A stretch of 64,000 nucleotides of DNA from Streptomyces pinistramenti (GTDB lineage: Bacteria > Actinomycetota > Actinomycetes > Streptomycetales > Streptomycetaceae): NCBI RefSeq assembly GCF_020564935.1, contig NZ_JAJCXB010000002.1:1-64000 (forward strand), in the 5' to 3' direction. The position numbers were made by a program, and so were the translations under genes. Shown piece by piece: positions 1 to 8,824 of this stretch (the stretch's first letter is position 1; each line of letters begins with the position of its first letter). Under the pieces are notes generated by a model. It had not been told where the DNA came from. It saw nothing but the letters and a program-made list of their open reading frames with translations, and made no database searches.

Positions 1-111
1 AGACACACGCCCGGCATCGCCAACACGACCTCTCAAACACCCCGACAGCCCCGGCGGAAATCCCACTCCTACCTGTCACACCCCAGGTCAGCAGCCTGCC
101 TTCTGCAAGAT

Positions 112-1584
112 CTAATGAGAAGGGACAATTTCCACCGCAGGGCGCTGCGGGGTGTAGGGAGCCCAGCCAGGGTTCCCGGTGTTGGCGAACGCGACCCAGG
201 CGCCGTGTACCTGGGCGGCGAGCCCTGCTGGTGCGGGGTCGGGGCCGAGTAGGCAGGTGTCCCCGTGCAGCCAGGGTTTGTCGGCGATGTCGAACACGAA
301 GGGCAGTTCGACGGTGTGGGCAGCGCCGAGTCGCCCGTCCAGGGCCGTCGAGCGGTACCCGAAGGAGTAGACGTGCGTGCGGCCGCCCGAGATCCGCGCG
401 TGGGCCTGCGCCATGCGCGTCGTACCGGCCTCGAACAGGGCTTGCCCGAGCACGGCGGAGCGCAGCTCGCCCGGTGTTTCGTTCGGCCGTGCCGCGCGGT
501 ACGCGGCGAGGGTGGTCTCCGGGTCTGCATGTACCCGGGTGGCGACGGCGAGTACGTCAGCTTCCGTGGTGGACTCCAGGGCGCCCTGCGGTGCGAGGTA
601 GAGGTGCCCCTCTTCGGTGTTGGTGCCGATGAGCAGGTCGACGTCGCCGGCCGGGCCGTCGACGAGACCGTCGGCGGGCTGGACCGGCAGGACCAGGCTG
701 AACGGGCTGAGCCCGGCCAGCGGGTCCGTGGCGGTGCTGGTGCGGAGGTCGAGGCCGGTCAGTGCGGGCAGGATCGTCAGGAAGCGCTCGTCCGGGATCA
801 GGGCGAACGCCTCGGCGGTCGGCGCGACGCCCAGTGCGGCGGCCGCCGTGGCGGTGACCCGTTGTGCTTGTTCTGGGGTGAACGCCCCGGTGCCGTTGCC
901 GCTCTGGACGATCGCTCGCCGGAACAGACCGCCTGCCTCCGGTGTCGCGAGCAGCGCGCCGGTGAGCGTGGCGCCCGCGGACTGGCCGAAGACCGTGACG
1001 TTCTCGGGGTCGCCGCCGAATGTTGCGACGGTGTCGTGTACCCAGCTGAGCGCGGCGAGCACGTCCAGCAGTCCGCGGTTGGCCGGAGCACCCGCCAGAT
1101 CGAGGAACCCGGGGATGCCGAGGCGGTAGTTCACCGTCACGAGGACGACGTCGTCCCGGGCGAACGCGCTGCCGTCGTAGAGCGCGGCACGGTTCGAGCC
1201 GGTGACGAACCCGCCACCGTGCACGAAGACCATGACGGGACGCCTGCCGCTGTCGGCGGCAGGCGTGTGGACATCGACGGTCAGGTACTCCTCGCCGGGC
1301 ACCCAGCCAGGCCCGAAGTAGGGGACCATGTCGAGTCGGCCGAAGTCGCGGGCCGGCTGGGGAGCCGTGGGCGAGGGGCGCGTGCCGTCGCGGACGCCGG
1401 ACCAGCCCGGGTGCGGTGCGGGTGGGGCGAAACGGCCGGCGCCGGTCGGGGCCGCCGCGTAGGGGAGGGCGCGGTAGCGCTCGCCGGATCCGTCGCGGAG
1501 GCCGCGCACGGCGCCCGCCGGGGTTTCGACGACCGGATCTGCCTGTCGGGGCACGGGACACGCATCCTTTCCGGAGGGGGACAT
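112..1584 (-). CDS. carboxylesterase, type B
   Basis: 490-residue alpha/beta-hydrolase of the carboxylesterase/para-nitrobenzyl esterase family, expected to hydrolyse carboxylic esters in the cytoplasm. The oxyanion-hole motif HGGGF lies at residues 122-126 and the nucleophile elbow GQSAG at 200-204 (Ser202). The late GAAHT and TEEGH segments fit the catalytic His and acid. No signal peptide is seen. The ATG at 1584 shares its A with the TGA of the upstream metallo-hydrolase gene (TGATG), so the two are translationally coupled. A longer open frame upstream is only the out-of-frame image of that gene. The natural substrate cannot be read from the sequence. Confidence 0.9.
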   Translation of the reverse strand: MSPSGKDACPVPRQADPVVETPAGAVRGLRDGSGERYRALPYAAAPTGAGRFAPPAPHPGWSGVRDGTRPSPTAPQPARDFGRLDMVPYFGPGWVPGEEYLTVDVHTPAADSGRRPVMVFVHGGGFVTGSNRAALYDGSAFARDDVVLVTVNYRLGIPGFLDLAGAPANRGLLDVLAALSWVHDTVATFGGDPENVTVFGQSAGATLTGALLATPEAGGLFRRAIVQSGNGTGAFTPEQAQRVTATAAAALGVAPTAEAFALIPDERFLTILPALTGLDLRTSTATDPLAGLSPFSLVLPVQPADGLVDGPAGDVDLLIGTNTEEGHLYLAPQGALESTTEADVLAVATRVHADPETTLAAYRAARPNETPGELRSAVLGQALFEAGTTRMAQAHARISGGRTHVYSFGYRSTALDGRLGAAHTVELPFVFDIADKPWLHGDTCLLGPDPAPAGLAAQVHGAWVAFANTGNPGWAPYTPQRPAVEIVPSH

Positions 1585-2501
1585 CAGGAGATACGGGAGA
1601 AGCCCGCCCACTCCTTGATCGCGAACTTCGAGCCGCTGCGCGCGACCTCCGCGGCGCCGTGGCCGCCGAAGTGCGCCGGGAAGACGAGCGCATTGTTCTC
1701 GGCGGCGCGGCCGAGCAGCTTGTGCCGGGTGGCGCGGGACTCCGCCGGGTCCTCGCAGAAGCAGGAATTGGTGTCCGGCTCCGCGATCTGCAGCGCGGTG
1801 TGCACCAGGTCCCCGACGAACAATGCCTGATCGCCGCCGGATTCCAGGGTGAGTACGGACGACCCGGGAGTGTGCCCAGGAGCGAGATCGAGACGCAGGT
1901 TCTTGTCGATCCGGTACGTCCCCTCCCACAGATGGGTGAGTCCCGCCTGGTGGACCGGCCTGACGCTGTCCTCGAAGACGTTCTGGTTCCCGCGGCCCAG
2001 CACGGTCTTGTTCTCGTTGGCCGGATCCCAGAAGTCGAAGTCCCGACGGGTCATCAGGTACGTGGCGTTCGGGAAGGTCGGTACCCAGGTCCGGCCGTCG
2101 AGGCGGGTGTTCCAGCCGACGTGATCGATGTGCAGGTGGGTGTTGACCACGATGTCGACGTCCTCGGGCCGCACCCCGGCGGCGGCGAGGTGGTCGAGGT
2201 AGTTCGTGTCCAGGCGGCTCCACACCGGCGCGTAGGGCCGGTCCTTGTGGTTGCCCACGCCGGTGTCGACGAGGATCGTGCGCCCCTCGCTGCGCAGCAG
2301 CCAGGACTGGATCGCCGTACGGCACTCGTCCGTCTGCGGGTTCCAGAAGTCGGGTGCCAGCCAGTCGCGGTGCTCGTCCCACGAGCCGTCGGGGCTGTCC
2401 GGGAAGAACTGGCCCGGAGACATCTCCGACGAGCCGGAGAACTCTTTGACACGGCTGACGGTGATGTCGCCAAGAATGATCTGCTCCGCGCTCTGATCCA
2501 T
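1584..2501 (-). CDS. MBL-fold metallo-hydrolase
   Basis: 305-residue metallo-beta-lactamase-fold hydrolase. The dinuclear metal motif THLHIDH is at residues 121-127, with later GHTPG and FVGD segments supplying further ligands. Length and layout match the quorum-quenching lactonase/alkylsulfatase-like branch, but the substrate is not deducible. It is the first gene of a two-gene operon and its stop overlaps the start of the esterase. The ATG at 2501 was chosen because the sequence upstream has no family similarity. A lactone or ester catabolic pair is a reasonable inference. The operon is transcribed away from the MmyB-like regulator gene that starts 136 bp upstream. Confidence 0.85.
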   Translation of the reverse strand: MDQSAEQIILGDITVSRVKEFSGSSEMSPGQFFPDSPDGSWDEHRDWLAPDFWNPQTDECRTAIQSWLLRSEGRTILVDTGVGNHKDRPYAPVWSRLDTNYLDHLAAAGVRPEDVDIVVNTHLHIDHVGWNTRLDGRTWVPTFPNATYLMTRRDFDFWDPANENKTVLGRGNQNVFEDSVRPVHQAGLTHLWEGTYRIDKNLRLDLAPGHTPGSSVLTLESGGDQALFVGDLVHTALQIAEPDTNSCFCEDPAESRATRHKLLGRAAENNALVFPAHFGGHGAAEVARSGSKFAIKEWAGFSRIS

Positions 2502-2636
2502 GTGTCCGTCCTCGGGTCTGGGGTACGCCGCCGAATGAGACCGAGCCTGGACACGCGGGCGGGCACGCACCACTCCCGGGTTGTCCCACCCCCACAGGGT
2601 GTGGCTGGGATCGGCCGCGCACCGAATACTGGGGCG

Positions 2637-3587
2637 ATGAACGGACCCGGCCCGCTCGGCGCCTTCCTCCAAGCCCGACGCGCGCGTTTGCGACCCGAGG
2701 ACGTCGGCCTGCGCGACCTCGGGCCCCGCAGGCGGGTGGCCGGGCTCCGGCGCGAGGAACTGGCCGAGCTGGCAGGCGTCAGCGTTTCGTACTACGCACG
2801 GCTCGAACAGGGCCAGTCCCGCGGGGCCTCGGCCGAGGTGCTCGACGCGATCGGCCGCGCACTCCTGCTCGACGACCACGAGCGCGAGCACCTCGACCGG
2901 CTCGCCGGCGCCGCCCGCCACGCGCCCCGGCTGCGCCGCCCTCGGCCCGAGAAGCTCGCCGACGAAACACGCGACCTCCTCCGCGCCGTCGACGCCGTCC
3001 CGGCGATAGTGCTCGGCCGCCGTACGGACGTGCTGGCCTGGAACACCCTCGGGCACGCCCTGCTGGCCGGTCACCTGGACTTCCTTGGCCCGGACGCCCC
3101 GGCACGACGCCCGAACATGAGCCGGATGCTGTTCCTGGACCCGCACTGCCAGGAGCTGTACGCGGACTGGAAGCGCAAGGCGCGCGCGGTGGTCGGCAAC
3201 CTGCGCATCGCCGTCGGCAGGCACCCGGAGGACCCGCTGCTCGCGGAGCTGATCGGCGAGCTGACGATGAAGAGCCCGGAGTTCGTCGCACTGTGGGGGG
3301 ACCACCGTGTGGCGCCGTGCGACGCCGCGGCCTACGAGCTGCACCATCCCGTCGTCGGCACGGTGACGGTGACACAGCAGACCCTGTCGATCGCCCGTTC
3401 ACCGGAGCAGGCGCTCATCGTGTGCACAACCCCCGCCGGCTCCTCGTCCGATGAGGCCCTCGCGCTCCTCCGGCAGGCGAGCGGCAGCAGGGCGCGGCAC
3501 GCGGACAGCGTCGGCGTCCCCGAGAAGCCGCACCGACACGTGCAGGCAGCCCGGAAGGTCCCGGGCGAGGAAATGACACGACGGTGA
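2637..3587 (+). CDS. XRE-family regulator with MmyB-like ligand domain
   Basis: 316-residue transcriptional regulator. The N-terminal helix-turn-helix (about residues 5-75) contains the LRREELAELAGVSVSYY recognition region, and the rest matches the MmyB-like (MLTR) ligand-binding domain found in many actinobacterial regulators next to hydrolases or reductases. It is divergent from the esterase/metallo-hydrolase operon and probably controls it. A GAATACT -10-like sequence lies 7 bp before the ATG and there is no ribosome-binding site, so the mRNA may be leaderless. The effector is unknown. Confidence 0.85.
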   Translation: MNGPGPLGAFLQARRARLRPEDVGLRDLGPRRRVAGLRREELAELAGVSVSYYARLEQGQSRGASAEVLDAIGRALLLDDHEREHLDRLAGAARHAPRLRRPRPEKLADETRDLLRAVDAVPAIVLGRRTDVLAWNTLGHALLAGHLDFLGPDAPARRPNMSRMLFLDPHCQELYADWKRKARAVVGNLRIAVGRHPEDPLLAELIGELTMKSPEFVALWGDHRVAPCDAAAYELHHPVVGTVTVTQQTLSIARSPEQALIVCTTPAGSSSDEALALLRQASGSRARHADSVGVPEKPHRHVQAARKVPGEEMTRR

Positions 3588-4000
3588 GACGGAACACCTC
3601 GGTCAAGCCGTGAGACAACCAGCAATTCCCACGTCATCGGGCCGGGGCAGGAAGCGGATCGCGAGACACAGCAGAATCACCCCGGCCGGAGAACCACGAA
3701 GGTCACCTACTTCGCTGGGAAGCATCCGGGCGCTACCCTGCATCCCGCTGCGCGACGGTGAACTCGATACTTCGACGGCCCGACAGTCCTTCCCCATCGA
3801 CTGCCCGTCGACCGGCCCCGCACGCCGATTCAGAGCGACGAGGCGGCACGCCGGTACACGCCGCCGCGAGCCGCACACCCGGCGGCAACAGGGAACTGGT
3901 GCGCGGGGCGACCTGAACACCCTCACGCACGGCCGCAGCGACACCGCCCGCCTCCGGCCACCCCTCTCCGGCCCAGCACCCGGCAGCAGCAGCCGCTGAC
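3588..4000. other. intergenic stretch without recognisable gene
   Basis: Open frames here have arginine/proline-rich composition typical of antisense or out-of-frame high-GC sequence, and none matches a family I recognise. It precedes the cas3 remnant and may be decayed DNA. Confidence 0.4.
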
Positions 4001-4362
4001 GTGTGCGGCGTCCCCACCCACGCATGGGGCATGGGGCAAGGTGTACGACGAAGCGCTGCTGCGATGAACTCGCCCAGCACCACGGCAAACCCATCGAGAT
4101 CCCCGGCGACGTCGCCGAGATGGTGGACACCGTCTACGCCGACCTGTACGAACTCTCCGGCCTGGCCCTCGACGACGACCGCGAACGGGCCCACCGGGAA
4201 GCCACCGGCCAAGCCGTAGCCGACGCCGTCGCCATCCCGGCGCCGCACAACCTCGCCGACCTGTACCACCTCACCGACCGCGACATCGACCCGGCACAGA
4301 TCACCACACGCCTGGGCGCCGAACTCGGGCTCGTCCGCGAACCGGACAGCAAGGGCAGCTGA
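4001..4362 (+). pseudogene. cas3 C-terminal remnant (type I-E-like), frameshifted
   Basis: Two frames together spell the C-terminal part of a CRISPR-associated Cas3 helicase. WGKVYDEALLR, then a stop, is encoded at about 4034-4066. The adjacent frame continues DELAQ, PIEIPGDVAEMVD, VYADLYEL, AIPAP and TTRLGA. This order (VYDEALLRRT, then IPxDVxxxVDxVY, then TTRLGA) is what I know from actinobacterial type I-E Cas3 proteins. The frame break sits where RRT should follow VYDEALL. The helicase core, the HD domain and all cse/cas genes are absent, so this is a non-functional relic. No CRISPR repeats are seen nearby. Confidence 0.7.
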
Positions 4363-4441
4363 GCGCCTCGCCATCCGCACCATCGGCAGCCACCCGGCGG
4401 GCGCCCCAGGCACCCGGCGCGTGGATCAGCCCCTACAGCAA

Positions 4442-4472
4442 TGGATCCCCGGTCAGCGAAACCGGGGATCCA
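4442..4472. terminator. 12-bp inverted repeat, likely bidirectional terminator
   Basis: Arms TGGATCCCCGGT (4442-4453) and ACCGGGGATCCA (4461-4472) are perfectly complementary around a 7-nt loop. The repeat lies between the cas3 remnant and the convergent merR stop codon. There is no T-run, as is usual for Streptomyces terminators. Confidence 0.55.
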
Positions 4473-4503
4473 CCGGACCCTTAGGCCCTGTGCGGAGTTC
4501 GGA

Positions 4504-4962
4504 TCACTGGATCGGTTGTTCCCGTCCGAGGAGGGCGTCGGCTCCGGTGTCAGGTCTGCCGGCAGGGTTGCGGAACAATTCGCCGAATCGGTGCGCGAGC
4601 GCGGCGGTCAACCGGTCTCGTGCCCGAGTCAATCGCTCGATGCGCTGGTTGAGCTCGGCCACCCGCTGGGTGGTGACATCAGCGACCGGGCAGTAGCCCG
4701 GCCCGTCTTCGCCGGCCGTCCCGGCATTCTCGTCATCGGACGGAGACCTCGTATCGAGGACATGGGCGAAGGCCCGTACGTCACCTATCGTCAGGCCCGC
4801 ATCGAGCAACTCACGAATGGCACGCAACCGCTCAATGTCATGCTGCCCGTAGTCGCGATGGCCGGACGGCGTGCGCCGCGCCGTGATCAGCCCCCGCTGC
4901 TCGTAGTAGCGCAGTGCCCTCGGGGTGAGGCCCGAGGCCGCCGCCGCATCACCGATACGCAT
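4504..4962 (-). CDS. MerR-family transcriptional regulator
   Basis: 152-residue MerR regulator. The N-terminal winged helix-turn-helix runs from MRIGDAAAASGLTPRALRYY to about residue 70. It is followed by a dimerisation helix (about 90-125, VAELNQRIERLTRARDRL) and a short C-terminal tail. Only one Cys (in GYCPV) is present in the effector region, so it is not an obvious SoxR or metal sensor and is closer to the small-molecule/aldehyde responsive branch. It is the second gene of an operon with the zinc-less oxidoreductase 27 bp upstream. It probably autoregulates through the dyad at 6091-6110. Confidence 0.88.
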   Translation of the reverse strand: MRIGDAAAASGLTPRALRYYEQRGLITARRTPSGHRDYGQHDIERLRAIRELLDAGLTIGDVRAFAHVLDTRSPSDDENAGTAGEDGPGYCPVADVTTQRVAELNQRIERLTRARDRLTAALAHRFGELFRNPAGRPDTGADALLGREQPIQ

Positions 4963-4989
4963 CGTTGACTCCTCCTCGGGGCCAGGGGT

Positions 4990-6003
4990 TCAGAGCTCTA
5001 CCAGCACCGCTCCGACATGGCGTCCTTCAAGCAGCTCACACAACGCCCGCGGTGCTTGATCGATTCCCGACAGCCGGGTGTGGGGGAAGGTGAGGGTGCC
5101 GTCGTGCAGCCCACGGCTGAACTCATGAAACCACTGGGGGATCGCGTCCAGGTGATCGCTGCCGGACATGCCGCGCAACGTGATGCCCCGCAAGATAAGG
5201 GAGCCCGTGTCGATCTCGACCGGTGCGGTGAAGCCGCCCGATATCTGGCCGGACAGCGTGCCGACAAGACCGACGCGGGCACCGCGGCGGGCGAGGGCCA
5301 GCGCAGCCAGCAGCTGTTCCCCGCCGACGTTGTCGAAGACAGCGTCGATGCCGGCGGGGGCCACCTCGCGCAGTTGGTCTTCGATCGGGCCCGCATCTCG
5401 GGTGACGACGGCGTCGTAGCCGAGTTCCTCGACCAAGTACTTGCCCTTGCGCCGGGAGCTGGTACTGCCGATCACCCGCGTCGCTCCACGCAGGCGGGCA
5501 AACTGCCCGGCCAGGGAGCCGACGCCACCCGCCGCAGCGGTGACCAATACCGTGTCCCCGGGCCGCACCTCGGCTCCCCGCGCGATGCCCAACCACGCAG
5601 TCAGCCCCTGTGACAGGTGGGCAGCCACATCCGGCAGTGCCCCGGGGTCGAGACGCTGCGCGTCGGTTTCGTCGATGAGCGCGTACTCGCGCCAGCCACC
5701 GTTGTGGGCAATGAGATCGCCGGGTTTCAGGCCAGTGCCCGGCGCGGCGATCACCACGCCGATTGCCGGTCCGCCCAGGACCTCTCCCGGCTCATAGGGC
5801 GGCATGGGCAGATCGGCATTGCCCCGCACAAGGGTGTCCATCACCGCAGCGACACTCATCAGCCGGTTGCGCACTAGCACCTGGCCGGAGCCCGCCTCGG
5901 GCACCGGGGCCTCGACAGTGCGGAAATGGCCGGTGCCGAGGGGGCCTTGCGGGCGTGCGGCCAGACGCACCTCCCGATGGGTGGCAGGGACGGCAGTGGT
6001 CAT
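4990..6003 (-). CDS. NADPH-dependent MDR oxidoreductase (quinone/alkenal reductase type)
   Basis: 337-residue medium-chain dehydrogenase/reductase of the zinc-independent curcumin/2-alkenal reductase type. The cofactor motif AAAGGVGSLAGQFARLRG is mid-protein and the C-terminus resembles NADP-dependent leukotriene/alkenal reductases. The ATG at 6003 is preceded by GAGGAG with 5-nt spacing; a TTG one codon earlier is less likely. It would reduce reactive carbonyls or quinones. With the downstream merR gene it forms an inducible detoxification operon under the MerR-type promoter at 6083-6114. Confidence 0.88.
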   Translation of the reverse strand: MTTAVPATHREVRLAARPQGPLGTGHFRTVEAPVPEAGSGQVLVRNRLMSVAAVMDTLVRGNADLPMPPYEPGEVLGGPAIGVVIAAPGTGLKPGDLIAHNGGWREYALIDETDAQRLDPGALPDVAAHLSQGLTAWLGIARGAEVRPGDTVLVTAAAGGVGSLAGQFARLRGATRVIGSTSSRRKGKYLVEELGYDAVVTRDAGPIEDQLREVAPAGIDAVFDNVGGEQLLAALALARRGARVGLVGTLSGQISGGFTAPVEIDTGSLILRGITLRGMSGSDHLDAIPQWFHEFSRGLHDGTLTFPHTRLSGIDQAPRALCELLEGRHVGAVLVEL

Positions 6004-6082
6004 CAAGACTCCTCGGCAAGAAGGCGGGCGGAACCCGCAGGGCGCGGCCGCCCCTTACAGGGCTGCCGCACGAATTCTGGCG

Positions 6083-6114
6083 ACGTTAGAACTTGACGCC
6101 TACGTCAAGTGCAA
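6083..6114 (-). promoter_or_regulatory. MerR-type promoter and operator
   Basis: On the minus strand a -35 TTGCAC (6114-6109) and a -10 TAACGT (6088-6083) are separated by 20 bp, the over-long spacing typical of MerR-activated promoters. The spacer contains most of a perfect 8-bp dyad, ACTTGACG at 6091-6098 and CGTCAAGT at 6103-6110, around CCTA. The oxidoreductase start lies about 80 bp downstream. Confidence 0.7.
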
Positions 6115-6290
6115 GTTCCCACCCGGGGCGTCGGGCCGGGTTTCGGCGCACAGGCCGTATCACCAGTGGAGTCCCGTTGCCAGGTGCATCACGGCACACT
6201 GACGTGCTCCACGTCGCGGGCCTTAAGAGGAGCTAACAGAAAGAGCTGGGGAGGCCATGTCTGGTACCTGGGTGGGTCGTTGGGCCGGGT

Positions 6291-7111
6291 ATGGGGAAGG
6301 GCAATGGTCCGCCGTGGGTGGTGTCGGACGATCTTTGGGCGCGTATTGAGCCGCTGTTGCCGGTCAGGCGGCGCCGGTCGTGCAACCCGGGGCGGTTGCC
6401 TCTGGACGACCGCGGCTGTCTGCAGGGCATCCTGTTCGTGTTGCATACCGGGATCCAATGGCAATGGCTGCCGCAGGAACTCGGGTTCGGCTCCGGCATG
6501 ACGTGCTGGCGTCGGCTTCGGGACTGGCATGAGGCCGGTGTCTGGGACCGGCTTCACCAGGTGCTGCTGACCGAGCTGCACCGCGCGGGGAAGCTGGACT
6601 GGTCCCGGGCGGTGATCGACGGCTCGCACCGGCAGGCCCGTCGGGGTGGCCCAAAACCGGGCCGAGCCCGGTCGACCGTGCCCGGCCCGGCTCGAAGCAC
6701 CACATCGTCACCGACGCCGACGGCACCCCACCAGCCATCACTCTGACCGGCGGGAACCGCCACGACGTCACCCAATTGCTGCCCCTGCTCGACGCGATCC
6801 CCCGAATCCGAGGAGCCACCGGCCGACCGCGCCACCGCCCCCGGCAGCTGTTCGCTGACCGCGGCTACGACTACGACAAGTACCGCCGCCTGCTGCGGAA
6901 ACGCGGCATCAAGCCGGTCATCGCCCGCCGGGGAGTGCCCCACGGATCCGGCCTGGGCGCCGTCCGGTGGGTCGTCGAACGCACGAACGCCTGGATCCAC
7001 GGCTTCAGACGACTACGGATCCGCTGGGACATCCGAGACGACATCCACGAGGCATTCCTCAAACTCGCCTGCTGCGTCATCACCTACAGACGAGCCCAAG
7101 CATTGTGTTAG
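6291..7111 (+). CDS. IS5-family transposase made by -1 frameshift
   Basis: The first frame (6291-6746) gives the N-terminal part with VSDDLWARIEPLLP and the first catalytic Asp (VIDGSH). The second frame continues with HHIVTDADGT, FADRGYDYDKY (second Asp) and VVERTNAWIHGFRRLR (Glu). A canonical slippery heptamer C_CCA_AAA lies in the zero frame at 6650-6656, and a -1 shift there joins the frames into a full DDE transposase of about 273 residues. The stop codon TAG is inside the right inverted repeat. Because the shift site is canonical, I read this as programmed frameshifting and not as decay. Confidence 0.88.
6650..6656 (+). promoter_or_regulatory. programmed -1 frameshift site CCCAAAA
   Basis: X_XXY_YYZ-type heptamer in phase with the first transposase frame. 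Slippage by one base back enters the second frame as ACC GGG CCG, which restores family-like sequence. Confidence 0.75.
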
Positions 7112-7117
7112 CTCCTC

Positions 7118-7447
7118 TAAGCCGCCGGACGCCTGTCCGCACCACTGAAGGGCACCGCCCACTGCGTCCGGAACCTCGCGCGGCTCGTGCGCGCCCTCTA
7201 CACGCGGCTGGACCGCCTCACAAAAGCACTCCCGCCGCCACATAACAGCGAGCCCGCAGCCGTACTGCGACGTCATCTCGGTGTCGGCCTCAGCAGCGCA
7301 CTCCGCGCTCTTGAGCACAGCGGAGTGGCAGCCGCCCCCTGAGAAAAGGGGTGTACATCCCTTCCGTGGGATCGTGTTCCGCGGGCCCGGATATGGTTTT
7401 GCGGGGTGGGGCCGTCTCCGGACGGCGCAGCCAGCGAGGAGTAGGAA
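7118..7447. other. intergenic region between IS element and GntR gene
   Basis: No gene is recognisable. It must carry the promoter of the GntR gene. No TTGTATRCAA palindrome like those upstream of the molybdenum hydroxylase operon is present here. Confidence 0.4.
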
Positions 7448-8134
7448 ATGGGAGAAGGACACCGCGGCGCGCAGTCCGCTGCCCAGCGCGCGTATGTGGA
7501 GATCGCCGAACGTATGGCCGCCGGCGACCTGGAGCCGGGCGCCTGGCTGCGGGAGGAGTCCTTGGCCGCTTCGATCGGGATCAGCCGGACTCCGGTGCGG
7601 GAGGCGTTGCGCAGGCTTGCCTCAGAAGGTCTGGTCCGTTTCGAGGCGAACCGCGGTGCCCAGGTGGTGGCGTGGGACCGCAGCAAGATCGCCGAGATCT
7701 ACGGTCTTCGCGCAGCGGTCGAAGGGTACGTGGCCGCGGTGGCCGCACAGAACATCAGCGACGAGGCCCTGGGGAGGCTTGAGGCCAACCTCGACGAGTA
7801 CATCCGTGTCATCGCCGATGCACGGCCGGACGCCAGGCAGCACGCGGCCGAGCTGAACAACGAGTTCCACGCATTGGTACTGGCCTCGACCGCGAACGAG
7901 AGCCTCGTCTCTCTGCTCCATGGCGTGCTCGGGCTGCCGCTCGTGCGCCGTACCTTCCTGCGGTACTCCGAACGTGATCTCGCGCGCAGCGTCGAACATC
8001 ACCGTGAACTCATCGAGGCCCTGCGCCGCCGGGACGCCCCCCTCGCGGAAATGATGATGAAGGTGCACATCCGGGCCGCCGAGCACTCCGTGCTGGAGGC
8101 GCAGGACCTCGACAGGGTCAACGACGACGGGTGA
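7448..8134 (+). CDS. GntR/FCD-family transcriptional regulator
   Basis: 228 residues. The N-terminal winged helix (about 10-80) includes LREESLAASIGISRTPVREALRRL and the C-terminal FCD effector domain spans about 90-215. Its NEFHALVLASTANESL and EHHRELIEALRRRD segments supply the usual His/Asn metal-binding positions. GAGGAG lies 6 nt before the ATG. It is convergent with the molybdenum hydroxylase operon and its 3' end overlaps coxG by 17 bp. The two TTGTATRCAA palindromes upstream of coxL are of the kind bound by FCD-type GntR repressors, so it is the likely regulator of that operon. The inducer is unknown. Confidence 0.9.
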   Translation: MGEGHRGAQSAAQRAYVEIAERMAAGDLEPGAWLREESLAASIGISRTPVREALRRLASEGLVRFEANRGAQVVAWDRSKIAEIYGLRAAVEGYVAAVAAQNISDEALGRLEANLDEYIRVIADARPDARQHAAELNNEFHALVLASTANESLVSLLHGVLGLPLVRRTFLRYSERDLARSVEHHRELIEALRRRDAPLAEMMMKVHIRAAEHSVLEAQDLDRVNDDG

Positions 8135-8744
8135 GCAGCCAGACGAACAGAGCGCCCGCCGCGAACGCTCCGGCCACGGGCGCGCCCCGCCGGACCACGG
8201 GTGTCACCAGAGCCAGCGCATTCAGCTCGGGCTCCACCTGCGGGGCGGGGGGCCGGGCGTCGGCCGCACCGCTCGCGGACGGGGCCGCAGCGTCCGGGGA
8301 GGCGCCCACCACAGCCTCCAGGTTGGCGGCGAACTGACCGATCAGACGGGCGCCGACGTCCGCCATGGCGCTGCGGCCGAACTGGGCGATCTTGCCGGTG
8401 ATCTGCAGTTCGGTGCCCACCACCACGCGTGTCTTGTCGGGGCCCTCACCGGCCAGTTGCACGGTGATCAGTGCCTTGGCGGAGCCTTTGCCGCTGCGCT
8501 CCTGACCGCCGGCGTCCAGCACCATGCGGTGAGCCGGCGCGTCGAGTTCGGTGAAGGTCGCCGTTCCCGAGTAACTGACCTTGATGGGGCCGACCTTGAC
8601 CGTGACCGCACCTTCGTAGGTGCCGTCTCCCGCGGGAGTGACCGACGCACCCGGCAGGCACGGTGCGATACGCGGCACATCCGTCAGCAGCTTCCAGGCG
8701 TCGTCCGGTGCCGTTGGCACGAGGAACTCGTGGGTGAACTCCAT
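8118..8744 (-). CDS. coxG: SRPBCC-family CoxG-like protein with C-terminal membrane anchor
   Basis: 208 residues. The SRPBCC/CoxG domain (about 1-150) opens with FTHEFLVPTAPDDAWKLLTDV and is followed by a Pro/Ala-rich linker and a C-terminal hydrophobic segment (GAFAAGALFVWLLTRRR). In carboxydotrophs CoxG tethers the molybdenum hydroxylase to the membrane, and the anchor here fits that. It is the last gene of the coxL-M-S-G operon, about 80 bp after coxS, with a GGAGGAG site before the ATG. Confidence 0.87.
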   Translation of the reverse strand: MEFTHEFLVPTAPDDAWKLLTDVPRIAPCLPGASVTPAGDGTYEGAVTVKVGPIKVSYSGTATFTELDAPAHRMVLDAGGQERSGKGSAKALITVQLAGEGPDKTRVVVGTELQITGKIAQFGRSAMADVGARLIGQFAANLEAVVGASPDAAAPSASGAADARPPAPQVEPELNALALVTPVVRRGAPVAGAFAAGALFVWLLTRRR

Positions 8745-8824
8745 GTCTCATCTCCTCCGTTGAGTCTGCACTGTCACCGCTACGACGCGGAACCCGCCCA
8801 CCGCAGTCCCGTGTGCGGATGACA

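Larger units (their letters stand above)
6227..7117 (+). mobile_element. complete IS5-family (IS427-like) insertion sequence
   Basis: 891-bp element bounded by perfect 12-bp inverted repeats GAGGAGCTAACA (6227-6238) and TGTTAGCTCCTC (7106-7117), flanked by a 3-bp TAA direct repeat (6224-6226 and 7118-7120). Size, the TNA target duplication and the two-frame transposase fit the IS427 group of IS5. It looks intact and recently inserted. Confidence 0.9.

Noticed and set aside
112..2622. Single 836-residue minus-strand protein
   Set aside because: Only the part from 1584 down is the esterase. The upstream part is the out-of-frame image of the metallo-hydrolase gene.
4440..4480. CRISPR-like repeat near the cas3 relic
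   Set aside because: The GGATCCCCGGT/ACCGGGGATCC palindrome looks superficially like a type I-E repeat, but it occurs once, its stem is longer, and no repeat-spacer periodicity follows. A terminator is more likely.
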